Source: CAVRUD01 sp963724285 (GTDB taxonomy: Bacteria; Chloroflexota; Chloroflexia; Thermomicrobiales; UBA6265). Taken from it: 64,000 nucleotides of DNA. The stretch spans positions 62,001-126,000 of the forward strand of contig CAVRUD010000023.1 in assembly GCA_963724285.1 (NCBI GenBank), written 5' to 3'. The notes under the pieces were generated by a model, which saw only the letters and a list, made by a program, of their open reading frames with translations, ran no database searches and was not told the DNA's origin. The position numbers and the translations under genes are program-made. Positions within the stretch are counted from its first letter, which is position 1; every line of letters begins with the position of its first letter. Positions 35,150 through 43,482 of the stretch are shown here, piece by piece.

Positions 35150-36001
35150 AGCCTGTTATGGACCTTGAGCAGCAAGGGTAATCAAGCGATGGGCCATCAG
35201 GCAGGCGAAGGCGACGAAGTGGAGCGCCGCACGCGTCTCCGGCAGCCGCTCGTCGTCGCGGGCGAGGCGGCGGAAGCGGCTCGCCCAGGCGAAGGAGCGC
35301 TCCACCACCCAGCGCCGCGGCAGCAGGACGAAGCCGCGTTTGGCTTCGGGAAGGCGGACGACCTCCAGCCGGATGCCGTGCTCGGCGGCGGCGGCCTCCG
35401 GGCGCGGCCCGGTGTATCCCTGGTCGACGACGGCCACCTCGACGGTCTCCCCGGTCGCCGCCTGGACCGCCGCAGCCAAGGCCGCGACCTGGTCCCGGTC
35501 CTGGGCGTTGGCCGGGGTGACGCGCAGCGCCAGCAGGTGGCCGAGGGTATCCACCGCCACGTGGACCGTGCTGCCCGTGCGCTTCTTGTGCCCGTCGTAC
35601 CCGCCGCGGCCGCCGCTCTCCGGCGTGCTCTGGAGGGTGCGGCTGTCGAGGATGACCGCCGTGGGGTCGTCGGCGCGGCCGTCGGCCCAGCGCCGCATCG
35701 CCCGCAGGTCGTGCACCATGTCCGCGAAGCACCCGGCCTCCATCCACCGCCGAGACTGCTGGTAGACCGCTTCCCAAGGCGGGACGTTGGTCGGCAGGTA
35801 GCGCCATTGGGCGCCGGTGTGCACCACCCAGCGCAAGGCGTTGTAGACCTCGCGCGGGTCGTGGCGGCGTTGCGGCGCCTCCGGCGTCATCAGCGTCAGG
35901 GAGGGCGCCACGAACGCCCAGTCGTCGTCGGGCACGTCCGAGGGGTACGGTTTGCGGGGCGCATCTTCCATCCCCCAAGCCTACCAAGTGCATAACAGCC
36001 T
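35150..36001. mobile_element. Intact IS5-family insertion sequence
   Basis: It is 852 bases long. The terminal inverted repeats are AGCCTGTTATG (35150-35160) and CATAACAGCCT (35991-36001), one mismatch. CTAG flanks both ends (35146-35149 and 36002-36005), a 4-base target duplication of the YTAR type used by IS5 relatives. It contains one transposase gene and appears complete. Confidence 0.9.
35156..35971 (-). CDS. IS5-family DDE transposase
   Basis: The protein has 271 residues and is uninterrupted. The N-terminal DUF4096-like domain (SDVPDDDWAFVAPSLTL, then YNALRWVVHTGAQWRYLP) is followed by an RNase H-like core. Asp109 (VILDSRTLQS), Asp183 (AVVDQGYTGPR) and Glu224 (WVVERSFAWASRFRRLARD) form the DDE triad, with the Y(2)R(3)E(6)K-like spacing of IS4/IS5 enzymes. 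The stop lies close to the left inverted repeat and the start 20 bases inside the right one, so the whole element is coding. Base composition matches the host, suggesting residence in high-GC relatives. Confidence 0.93.
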   Translation of the reverse strand: MEDAPRKPYPSDVPDDDWAFVAPSLTLMTPEAPQRRHDPREVYNALRWVVHTGAQWRYLPTNVPPWEAVYQQSRRWMEAGCFADMVHDLRAMRRWADGRADDPTAVILDSRTLQSTPESGGRGGYDGHKKRTGSTVHVAVDTLGHLLALRVTPANAQDRDQVAALAAAVQAATGETVEVAVVDQGYTGPRPEAAAAEHGIRLEVVRLPEAKRGFVLLPRRWVVERSFAWASRFRRLARDDERLPETRAALHFVAFACLMAHRLITLAAQGP

Positions 36002-36184
36002 CTAGGGGGACGAGGACCTGCCGCCATCGTGAGAACGATGCAATCGATCCGGGCATGGTGAACGCAGCCGAATACGGCACCTGGCGCACCACCGCGGTCT
36101 GCGCCCGCGCCCGCTGCGTAGCCGTTCCAACCCGAGTGCGTAACGACTGCGTGGGTGGCTGCGTAATGACCGGCGGAGTCGCCT

Positions 36185-39100
36185 CTAGTGGATCCCTTGC
36201 TCGACGGCGAGTCGCGTTGCGGCCGCCCGGGAGGAGACGTCGAGCTTGGTGTAGATCGACCGCAGGTGCTGGCCGACCGTGCGGGGGCTGATGGACAGAG
36301 CGGATCCTGCCTCGGCGTCGGTCATGCCTTGTGCGACCAGCCGCAGCACCTCGATCTCGCGGGTGCTTAGCCCGCCCGGGTACGTCGGGGAGGAGCCTTT
36401 GGGGCCGAGCCGGGTCTCCCGCCTCGCGGCTCGCTCGAGAACAGGGGCCGCGCCGAGCGGTTCGCAAACCCGGCGGACGGCGGCGATGGCCGTGCGTGCC
36501 TCGGTTGTCGCACCGGTCACGGCCTCACACTCGGCGATGGCAAGCTGCGTCAGGGCCCGCTCGTACGGCAGTTCGCATTCCTGCGTGATGGCAAGCGACG
36601 TTGCGAGATGGCTGCGCGCCGCATCGTGGCGGCCGGCCGCCGTTTCGATTTCGCCCAGCAGCCGGTGCGCCGATGCGAGGACGATCGGTTGGGCCGGCGC
36701 GCTCGCCAGTTCGATGGTCGCAACCGCCGCCTCACGCGCTGAGGGACGCTGGCCAGCGGCCGCGTGGAACCGCGCCCAGGCGAGCCGTGTCTCCGCGCGT
36801 CCTCGTCGTGAATCGCACCAGGTAAGCCACCGGTCCTGCGCCCCCAGCCATTCCCGGGCGAGGTCGAGATGGCCGGCCGCGAGCTCGATCTCGAAGGCGA
36901 CGCGCTGAGCCTCCTGGGCGTCCAGGAACGTGCACGATATGCCGGCCGGTGCCGTGCCGGGGCCCTCGGGCAATAGATCGCCGATATAGCTCCGGGCGAG
37001 CTCCGGCGCTCCCTGGTGGTGAGCGACAACGGCGAGCGTCAGGATCGCCTCACCGCGGTAGACCGCGGTTCCGTCGGTCCTTGAGTGCTGGGCCTCCGCG
37101 AGCACTTCGGACCACGTGCCTTCGGCAAGCATCAAGCAGAGACTGAGACGGCGCGCGGTCGAACCGGAAAACGCTCCGACCGCGCGCCTCATCGGTTCGT
37201 CGACCTCGGCGGCAAGGTGCCGGCGCAAGGTAATCTCGGGAGTCAAAAACGGCATGACCAGGTCGCGCAGCTCGCGGTAGGTGGCATAGCCGATCATGAT
37301 GTAATGATCGGCCGCCCGCGCCGACTCGCGAGCGGCCGCGAAGGCGCGCCGGGCCGCCTCGATCGAGCCGTTCGCCCCAAGCACCAGCGCGCGCGCAAAA
37401 TGGGCGTCGGTATCGCCGGGCCGAGGCCGCGTTCCGGCCTGGGCGGCGGACGCCAGGCAGCTGTCGGCGACGGCAAGGGCCTCCGCATAACGACCGGTGC
37501 CCGCAAGGAAGAGGGCATGGAGGCTGCGGCGCGTCAGGCAGGCGTTGGCGAGGGCCTCGAGCGGCGAGAGCGTGCCCCCCGTCATTGCGAGTTGGGGAGG
37601 GGAGTCGGTCACGTTCACGAGGAACGACGCGTCGTCGACCCCGCCCGCCGCGCCCACCTCCTCGATCGCGCGAATCCCGGCGTCGAGGTCAGAGATGCCT
37701 CGCTCGTACTGCCCGTCTAGGGCGCGGAGCCATCCGCTGTCCGCCAGGGCGAACGCCGCGAGCAATCGATCACCCGTCGCCTCGGCGAACCGACCGGCTT
37801 CCGCGAGATAGGCCAATCCACGCCGGGTCTCGGCGAAGCGAAGGAGACGGCCGGTGCGGCACAGCAGCCACCCCAGCTCTGCCGCGCTCTCCTGGGTTCC
37901 TTCGTAGAGCGTGATCGCCGTCTCAAAGCGTTCCACAGCGGTCGACCACGCGTAGGCCCGCTGGGCCCGATCTCCGGCTCGAACGAGCCAGTCACGCGCC
38001 CGATCGTCCCGGGCCTGATGGAGGTGATACGCGATCGGGTCGGGATCGGACGCAGGGTGGGTTATGAGCGTGTCCGCGACCTGCCGGTGCAGGACGCGGC
38101 GCCTGAGCGGCGAGATCCCGTCGTAGAGGGCCTCCCGGATCAGGGCGTGGGCGAACCGGATCTGCTCCCCGTCCGAGGTCGCTTCCAGCAAGTGCGCATC
38201 CACCACCGGCTCGACAATTGCCGGGGCATCTTCTTCGCGGAACCCCGCCACCGCGGCCCATGTCGCGATCGGAACCTCCTGCCCGGTCACCGCGGCAATC
38301 TCAAGACGTTCCCGCGTCGCTTCTCCGTGGCGGTCGAGCCGTCCGTCGATCACCTGACGGAGTAAGGGGGGGACCGAGAGGCGGCCAAGGTCGCCCACCA
38401 CCCAGCCGTCACGTCCCGGTCGGAGGATCTCGTCCTCCTCGAGCGACCGCAAGAGTTCCATAAGGAAGAACGGGTTCCCCTCGGCGTGGGCCTGCAGGTA
38501 GTCAACCAATCGTCGCCGGTCGCCGGGCGGCATCACGCGCGACGAGGTCAGCGCCGTGACCGCGGCGGCGTCGAGTCGCCGCAGATCGATCCTGGCCGCA
38601 CCCGCCTCACGAACCAGCACCGGCACCAACTGGTAAAGCGGATGCCGGCGCGTCAGTTCGTCGGCGCGGTAGGTGCCGATCACGAGGATCGGCGTGGCGT
38701 GGAGAGATCTGGCGACCGTGCGGAGCGTTTCCAGGCTGGCCGGATCCGACCATTGGAGATCGTCGAGTATGACGAGTATCGGTCGCTCGGACGCCAGGTC
38801 CGTCAGACTACCCCGGACCCGCAGCGTCAGTTCGTCGTGGCCGGAGTTGGCACCCAGCGGAGCGCCGCCGGCGAGCGCGGTCGCGAGGTCCGGGAAGCGG
38901 CCTCGGACCGATGACGCTTCGACGATCTCCCGCCACGGGCCATAGGGCGGGGTTGCGCTGAGGTCGTAGCACCGTCCCCACACGACGAGGGCCGCTCCCT
39001 CGGCTCGTGCGGCGACATCGGCGGCCAGGGCCGTTTTGCCGATGCCCGCCTCGCCGCCGATCAGGACGAGTCGACCGTGGCCGTTCAGCGAGGCATCGAG

Positions 39101-39211
39101 GTGATCGGCGAGGAGCGCTCGCTCGCGTTCGCGACCCGAAAGCGCCGGGGCCGTGGGCTCCAACTGCAACTCCTCGATGGTGAGGCGTCGGATTCGGTCC
39201 GGCGGCCGCAA
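36185..39211 (-). CDS. AAA ATPase-TPR-LuxR regulator of the LAL type (intact)
   Basis: The protein has 1008 residues. Residues about 23-330 are an AAA_16 ATPase: GRERERALLADHLDA, Walker A GEAGIGKT at 53-60, the Walker B strand ILVILDDLQWSDPA, and a TYRADEL sensor. Residues about 400-900 are TPR-like helical repeats. The C-terminal 65 residues are the LuxR HTH (LSTREIEVLRLVAQGMTDAE, then SPRTVGQHLRSIYTKLDVS). This is the large ATP-binding LuxR (LAL) architecture, distinct from the NB-ARC-like ones around it. The co-oriented XRE-STAND gene lies 66 bases upstream, so a two-regulator unit is possible. The inducer and targets are unknown. The ATG at 39211 was taken as the start. Confidence 0.9.
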   Translation of the reverse strand: MRPPDRIRRLTIEELQLEPTAPALSGRERERALLADHLDASLNGHGRLVLIGGEAGIGKTALAADVAARAEGAALVVWGRCYDLSATPPYGPWREIVEASSVRGRFPDLATALAGGAPLGANSGHDELTLRVRGSLTDLASERPILVILDDLQWSDPASLETLRTVARSLHATPILVIGTYRADELTRRHPLYQLVPVLVREAGAARIDLRRLDAAAVTALTSSRVMPPGDRRRLVDYLQAHAEGNPFFLMELLRSLEEDEILRPGRDGWVVGDLGRLSVPPLLRQVIDGRLDRHGEATRERLEIAAVTGQEVPIATWAAVAGFREEDAPAIVEPVVDAHLLEATSDGEQIRFAHALIREALYDGISPLRRRVLHRQVADTLITHPASDPDPIAYHLHQARDDRARDWLVRAGDRAQRAYAWSTAVERFETAITLYEGTQESAAELGWLLCRTGRLLRFAETRRGLAYLAEAGRFAEATGDRLLAAFALADSGWLRALDGQYERGISDLDAGIRAIEEVGAAGGVDDASFLVNVTDSPPQLAMTGGTLSPLEALANACLTRRSLHALFLAGTGRYAEALAVADSCLASAAQAGTRPRPGDTDAHFARALVLGANGSIEAARRAFAAARESARAADHYIMIGYATYRELRDLVMPFLTPEITLRRHLAAEVDEPMRRAVGAFSGSTARRLSLCLMLAEGTWSEVLAEAQHSRTDGTAVYRGEAILTLAVVAHHQGAPELARSYIGDLLPEGPGTAPAGISCTFLDAQEAQRVAFEIELAAGHLDLAREWLGAQDRWLTWCDSRRGRAETRLAWARFHAAAGQRPSAREAAVATIELASAPAQPIVLASAHRLLGEIETAAGRHDAARSHLATSLAITQECELPYERALTQLAIAECEAVTGATTEARTAIAAVRRVCEPLGAAPVLERAARRETRLGPKGSSPTYPGGLSTREIEVLRLVAQGMTDAEAGSALSISPRTVGQHLRSIYTKLDVSSRAAATRLAVEQGIH

Positions 39212-39277
39212 CGATAGCCTGATCCTATACCATCGGTTGCGGGCGTCAAGCGGCGCCCGCGGCGTCCACGATAGTCG

Positions 39278-41755
39278 TCATCGAGACGTCCGCGGCCCGG
39301 CCAAAGCCATGCGGATCGCCTCGTCCGCCGGGAGCGCCGCCCCCGCTGCCCATGCCGCCGCAAACGCTTCTTGGCCACTTACGGCTCGGAGGTCGTCCAG
39401 GGAAACCGCACCGCCCAATCGCTCGGCGGGCCACCGAACCGCGCCGGTCGTCGCGACCAATTGGTCCGCCGCGGCAGAGAGGCGGATCGCGGTCGCCGCG
39501 TCCCCCGATGCCATCACGACGGCCGCCACGCCGCGCAGGCAGGCGGGCGCATTGAACCGGTCGCCGTGTTCCTGACCGAAGGCCAGGCTGCGCGCGAAGA
39601 GACCGTGTGCCTGGCCCGCGTCACCCGAGGCGAGGAGCGCAAATCCGAGGTTGGTCAGCGCTTGCGTGGTGTTGCGGCGGTCCTCGATCGCCTGAAAGCA
39701 GTCGAGTGCCTCCCGAAAGGCGATCTCGGCGTGGTCGTATCGACCTGCGCGATAGGCGATTGCGCCGGTGCTGGTCAGCGCCAGGGCGCGCAGCCACCGA
39801 TCGCCGAGCGCTCCGAAGTGTTCCGCTGCCTCCTCCAAGGAGGTTCGGGCGGCCGCGTCGTTTCCCCAGGTCGCCTCGGTCCGACCCAGGTTCAGGAGGG
39901 CCATCGCCAGGTCCCACCGATCGCTGGCCTGCCGGCAGAGCCGGACCCCCTCCCCGGCAAGCCGCCGGGCCGTCGCGTGGTCGTCTGCCACCAGGCCGAA
40001 GAACGGCAGGCTGCGTCTGAGGCCCGCGATGTCATCCAACCGGCGTTGGATCGCGATGGCCTCCTCGAGCCGGGCGCGCATCGCCAGTACATCCCCCTGC
40101 AGCCAGGCGAAGTGGCCGGCCACAAAGAGCGCCTTGGCCCGTGCCGCCGTCAACCCGGCCGCGCCGGGATGAGCCAGAAGCTCGTCGGCCCAGCGCCGGC
40201 CCTCGACCAGGAGCCGGCGCTGGAACCACAGCCAGAGCGCGCCCAGCAAGGCGAGGCCGAGCGCCGGCTCCTCCTGCCGCTGCGCCCAACCGAGCGCGGC
40301 GCGGATGTTGTCCTGCTCGTCGTTCAATCGGTCCAGCCATTGCCCGCGCTCACCGCCGAACATGTGCGGCTCGGCCGCTAGCGCGAGGTTCAGCACGTCC
40401 TCCGCGTGACGCCGTTGAATGTGGTCGCGCTCGCCCGCGGCGTCCAATTGCTCCAGGGCGAATTCCCGAAGCGTCTCCAACATCGCGAACCGAGGCTCGT
40501 CCCAGGAGCCTTCGACGGCCTGCACGAGGTGCTGATCGACCAGGGCGGAGACGACCTCAAGGGCGTCCGTGTCCAAATCACTGCCCCCGACACGCTCCGC
40601 GGCCTCGAGGGTGCAGCCGCCCATGAACACGCCCAGCCGCCGAAAGAGGACCCGCTCCTCCGGAGCAAGCAAATCGTGGCTCCAGGAAATCGCCGCCCTC
40701 AGCGTTTGGTGACGGGCAGGCGCGTCCCGGGAGCCTCCGGCGAGCAGATCGAGCCCGTGCGCGAGACGCCGGAGCATCGCGTCGGGCGAGAGCACCTTGC
40801 AGCGAGCGGCCGCCAGCTCGATCGCCAGCGGCAAGCCGTCCAACCGGCGACAGATCTCCGCGACGGCGGAGGCGTTCTCGTCCGTGAGATGGAACCCGGG
40901 GCGAACTGCGCGCGCTCGCTCGACAAAGAGCGCGACCGCGGCCGATCCACTCCCCGTATCGATCGCGCCGCCGGGCGCTCCACCGCCGCTCTTGCCCGGA
41001 ACCGCCAGCGGCGGAACGGGGTACTCATGCTCGCCGCGAATCCTGAGCGTAACCCGGCTGGTCGCCAGGACGGTCAGGCCCGGCGAGGTTTCGAGCAGCT
41101 CGCCGATCAGGGGGGCGGCCTGAACCACGTGCTCGACGTTATCGAGCACGAGGAGCACTCGCTTCTCGCGGAGCACGTCCTTGAGCCGTACCGAGGCCGG
41201 TCGCTCGCCGGCCTCAGCAAGCCCGAGCGCCTGCAAGATCGACGTGCCAACCGCACGAGCATCGGTCAGCGGCGCCAGCCCGACGAAGAAGACCCCGTCC
41301 GGGTACTCGCCGGCCAGCTCGCGGGCGACTTCCAGTGCGAGCCGCGTCTTGCCGATGCCCGGCGGACCCGTCAGCGTCACAAGGCGCGCGGAGCCCGCCC
41401 GGAACTCGGCTTGCACGGCCGCGACATCGGCATCTCGGCCGATCAGGGGTGAGAGCGGAACCGGCAGCGCCGCAACGCCGCCTATCGACGATCGGGCGGC
41501 CGCCCGGGGGCCGCGCGCCCGATCGACCGCCGCTTCCAGCGCGCCACGGTCGCCGGCGTTGAGGCCGAGCGCCCCGGCGAGGAGCCGAACCGTCTCGCGG
41601 TAGGGTGTGCGGCGGGCGCCACGTTCGAGATCGCTAATTGCCCGGGCACTCAGGCCGGCCCGCTCGGCGAGGGCCTCCTGCGAGAGTCCCGCCGCGATCC
41701 GGAACCGACGCAGCACGTCGGCAAAAGATGGGGAAGGGTTCTCCGGGGTACCCAT
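39278..41755 (-). CDS. XRE-STAND ATPase-TPR regulator (intact)
   Basis: The protein has 825 residues. Residues 11-66 are the XRE HTH (LRRFRIAAGLSQEALAERAG, then SARAISDLERGARRTPYRET). Walker A (GPPGIGKT) is at 130-137, then VLLVLDNVEHVV as Walker B, TSRVTLRI and RRLDGLPLAIELAAAR. The winged helix (ISWSHDLLAPEERVLFRRLG) is near residue 350. TPR repeats occupy roughly residues 420-780. There is no C-terminal LuxR domain, so DNA binding is N-terminal. It is the intact counterpart of the broken gene at 9263. The start ATG at 41755 is next to an intergenic inverted repeat. It is the first gene of a possible two-regulator unit. Confidence 0.92.
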   Translation of the reverse strand: MGTPENPSPSFADVLRRFRIAAGLSQEALAERAGLSARAISDLERGARRTPYRETVRLLAGALGLNAGDRGALEAAVDRARGPRAAARSSIGGVAALPVPLSPLIGRDADVAAVQAEFRAGSARLVTLTGPPGIGKTRLALEVARELAGEYPDGVFFVGLAPLTDARAVGTSILQALGLAEAGERPASVRLKDVLREKRVLLVLDNVEHVVQAAPLIGELLETSPGLTVLATSRVTLRIRGEHEYPVPPLAVPGKSGGGAPGGAIDTGSGSAAVALFVERARAVRPGFHLTDENASAVAEICRRLDGLPLAIELAAARCKVLSPDAMLRRLAHGLDLLAGGSRDAPARHQTLRAAISWSHDLLAPEERVLFRRLGVFMGGCTLEAAERVGGSDLDTDALEVVSALVDQHLVQAVEGSWDEPRFAMLETLREFALEQLDAAGERDHIQRRHAEDVLNLALAAEPHMFGGERGQWLDRLNDEQDNIRAALGWAQRQEEPALGLALLGALWLWFQRRLLVEGRRWADELLAHPGAAGLTAARAKALFVAGHFAWLQGDVLAMRARLEEAIAIQRRLDDIAGLRRSLPFFGLVADDHATARRLAGEGVRLCRQASDRWDLAMALLNLGRTEATWGNDAAARTSLEEAAEHFGALGDRWLRALALTSTGAIAYRAGRYDHAEIAFREALDCFQAIEDRRNTTQALTNLGFALLASGDAGQAHGLFARSLAFGQEHGDRFNAPACLRGVAAVVMASGDAATAIRLSAAADQLVATTGAVRWPAERLGGAVSLDDLRAVSGQEAFAAAWAAGAALPADEAIRMALAGPRTSR

Positions 41756-41825
41756 CTCGCCACCTCGCGATCGGTTGCGTTGACGAGTTGCCCTAGCGTA
41801 GCACGCTCGATGATGGCAAGCGGGA

Positions 41826-41846
41826 ATGAGTGGCTCACTCGCTCAT
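41826..41846. promoter_or_regulatory. Nested inverted repeat between divergent genes
   Basis: ATGAG...CTCAT (21 bases overall) encloses GAGTG-GCT-CACTC. It sits about 70 bases upstream of the 41755 regulator start and 127 bases upstream of the cupin gene. It is the best operator candidate in this 217-base divergent gap. Confidence 0.45.
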
Positions 41847-41972
41847 GATCCCGCGCCAATGCGTGGGGTAAGTGCGTGAGGCGTTCGTGGCAACAGTGAG
41901 CCCTGGATTCTACCGTGGCGGCATCGCGGGACAGGCCGCGACACGGATCGGCGGTTGTGATGGAGGGATGCC

Positions 41973-42395
41973 ATGAACACATCGACCGCGCTCGGCTCGA
42001 CATGCAGGGTCGTGCGTTCGGGGGATCCCTACGACGGGAAGCAGGGACCCTCGTATACGCCGGGCGTGAGCGCCGAAAGCTGCGGAGCGCGCGGCATCTG
42101 GCTCGGCATGGTGACGATCGCTCCCGGGGGGCGCACGCGCGCGCACTACCACGCCGGCCACGAGAGCGCCTTCTATGTCGTGCGTGGTGAGCTGGAGCTT
42201 TGGTACGGCGACGGGATGCGTGCGCACGAGGTCGCCCGCGCCGGCAACTATCTCTACATCCCCGCCGGCGTTTCCCACGTCGCGGTCAATCGCAGCCGGA
42301 CCGAGCCGGCCGTCGCGATCGGCGGCCGCACCGATCCCAGCGAGCACGAAAGCGTCGTGCTCCAGCCGGAACTCGATGCGTTGATCGCGGACTGA
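41973..42395 (+). CDS. Single-domain cupin protein
   Basis: The protein has 140 residues from the ATG at 41973 (GGAGGG nine bases upstream). The two cupin motifs are GGRTRAHYHAGHESAFYVVRG (residues about 49-69) and GNYLYIPAGVSHVAVN (residues about 88-103). The metal ligands His-x-His (HYH), Glu and the later His are all present, so it probably binds a divalent metal. Cupins of this type include isomerases, oxygenases and sensors; the substrate is not known. It is divergent from the XRE-STAND regulator and followed by a RidA-like gene 79 bases later. The pair may form a small metabolic operon controlled by the neighbouring regulator. Confidence 0.85.
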   Translation: MNTSTALGSTCRVVRSGDPYDGKQGPSYTPGVSAESCGARGIWLGMVTIAPGGRTRAHYHAGHESAFYVVRGELELWYGDGMRAHEVARAGNYLYIPAGVSHVAVNRSRTEPAVAIGGRTDPSEHESVVLQPELDALIAD

Positions 42396-42474
42396 CCCGC
42401 CACCACTTCCGAATGAATCTCCGGCGTTTCGCGCGATCTCCGAGCCGGCCGACATCCAGGTCAAGGAGGAACGG

Positions 42475-42954
42475 ATGCGTATCGAGGCCAAACTCGAAGC
42501 GATGGGGCTTGCGTTACCCGAAGCGTTGCGCCTACCGCCCGGCATCGAACTCCCGTTCGCGTGGGTGCGCGTTCGCGGCAACCGGGCCTACATCTCCGGG
42601 CACGTTCCGCAGAACACCGATGGGTCGCTGGCGCTGCCGCTTGGCCGAGTCGGGGAAGACGTGACCGCCGAGCAGGGCTATCAGGCGGCGAAGTTGGTGG
42701 CCCTGGCGCACCTCGGCAGCCTGAAACGGGCACTCGGCGATCTGGACAGAGTGACGGCCTGGCTCCGCGTCTTTGCGATGGTCAACGTGGCGCCCGCCTT
42801 CAACCAGACCCCCCTCGTCACCAACGGCTACACCGACCTGATCCTTGCGCTGTACGGTCCGGAAGCCGGTACACACGCGCGTTCGCCGATCGGGATGATG
42901 CTGCCCCTCAACGCCCCGGTGAACTGCGAAGCGGAGGTCGAAATCGACGGTTAG
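42475..42954 (+). CDS. RidA/YjgF-family protein (long form)
   Basis: The protein has 159 residues from the ATG at 42475 with AAGGAGG upstream. Recognisable blocks are FAWVRVRGNRAYISGHVPQN, VTAEQGYQAAKLVALAHLGS, DLDRVTAWLRVFAMVNVAPA and TDLILALYGPEAGTHARSPI. This is the YjgF/chorismate-mutase-like trimer fold that hydrolyses reactive enamine/imine intermediates. The Arg that binds the substrate carboxylate in RidA (usually in a xxxRS(A/C) motif) corresponds to the ARSPIG segment. It is longer than RidA (about 128), like the YjgH/UK114-related group. It is probably co-transcribed with the cupin. Confidence 0.88.
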   Translation: MRIEAKLEAMGLALPEALRLPPGIELPFAWVRVRGNRAYISGHVPQNTDGSLALPLGRVGEDVTAEQGYQAAKLVALAHLGSLKRALGDLDRVTAWLRVFAMVNVAPAFNQTPLVTNGYTDLILALYGPEAGTHARSPIGMMLPLNAPVNCEAEVEIDG

Positions 42955-42995
42955 GGACTGATCTTGTCTCCCGAGAGCGCCCGCTAGTACCGGCT

Positions 42996-43092
42996 CTGAT
43001 GGGCCGTCACGCCTGATTTGCCGCGGCTTGCCCTGACCGGTCACCCACCGGGACGCACCGTACTGTAGAACCAGGCACCGCTTGCGCTCCAC
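42996..43092 (-). mobile_element. MITE-like repeat, family 1, partial copy C
   Basis: On the minus strand it repeats the right half of the family-1 MITE: a GCGGTGCCTGGTTC-like segment, GGTGACCGGTCAGGGCAAGCC, GCAAATCAGGCGTGACGG and CCCATCAG in the place of the CTAG end. The left half is diverged or missing. The rest of the 42955-43482 gap holds no recognisable gene. Confidence 0.6.
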
Positions 43093-43482
43093 GCTCACCC
43101 AAGCTGCGCGGATTCGTCATATCTCCCGACATGGTCCGCGTTCATCGCCCGCGGCGCAACAGTCCCTTCCTTAATAGATGAATAGATGCGGATTTCCGGC
43201 CCGGACACGGTCCCAGCGATGGGTGCGATCCGGGGGCCAGGCGCCGGTTGTCTCGCAAACGACAATGTCTGGTTAGCATCACCGGGGTTCGTTTCGAGCG
43301 CCGCGCTCGCGTTAGGAGGCGGTATCGGGCGCGATGTGCGACTGCTGCGGAGCCGGGTATGCGACGCGTGGCGCGGTGACTGGCACGGGCGGGTGGCTGG
43401 ACATGTTGTCCCCGGCGTGTGCCGTACACTGGGGGCATCCACCCGACCGCCGCCCGCCTCGCCGCCGTCGCAGGACCCGCCC

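Noticed and set aside
34822..36467. A long minus-strand frame through the IS5 element and its flanks
   Set aside because: It is a shadow of the transposase gene in another frame with Arg/Pro/Gly-rich non-protein composition.
43186..43482. In-frame upstream extension of the LuxR regulator
   Set aside because: The 99 extra codons have no codon bias and lie beside a MITE copy; the ATG at 43483 fits the family start.
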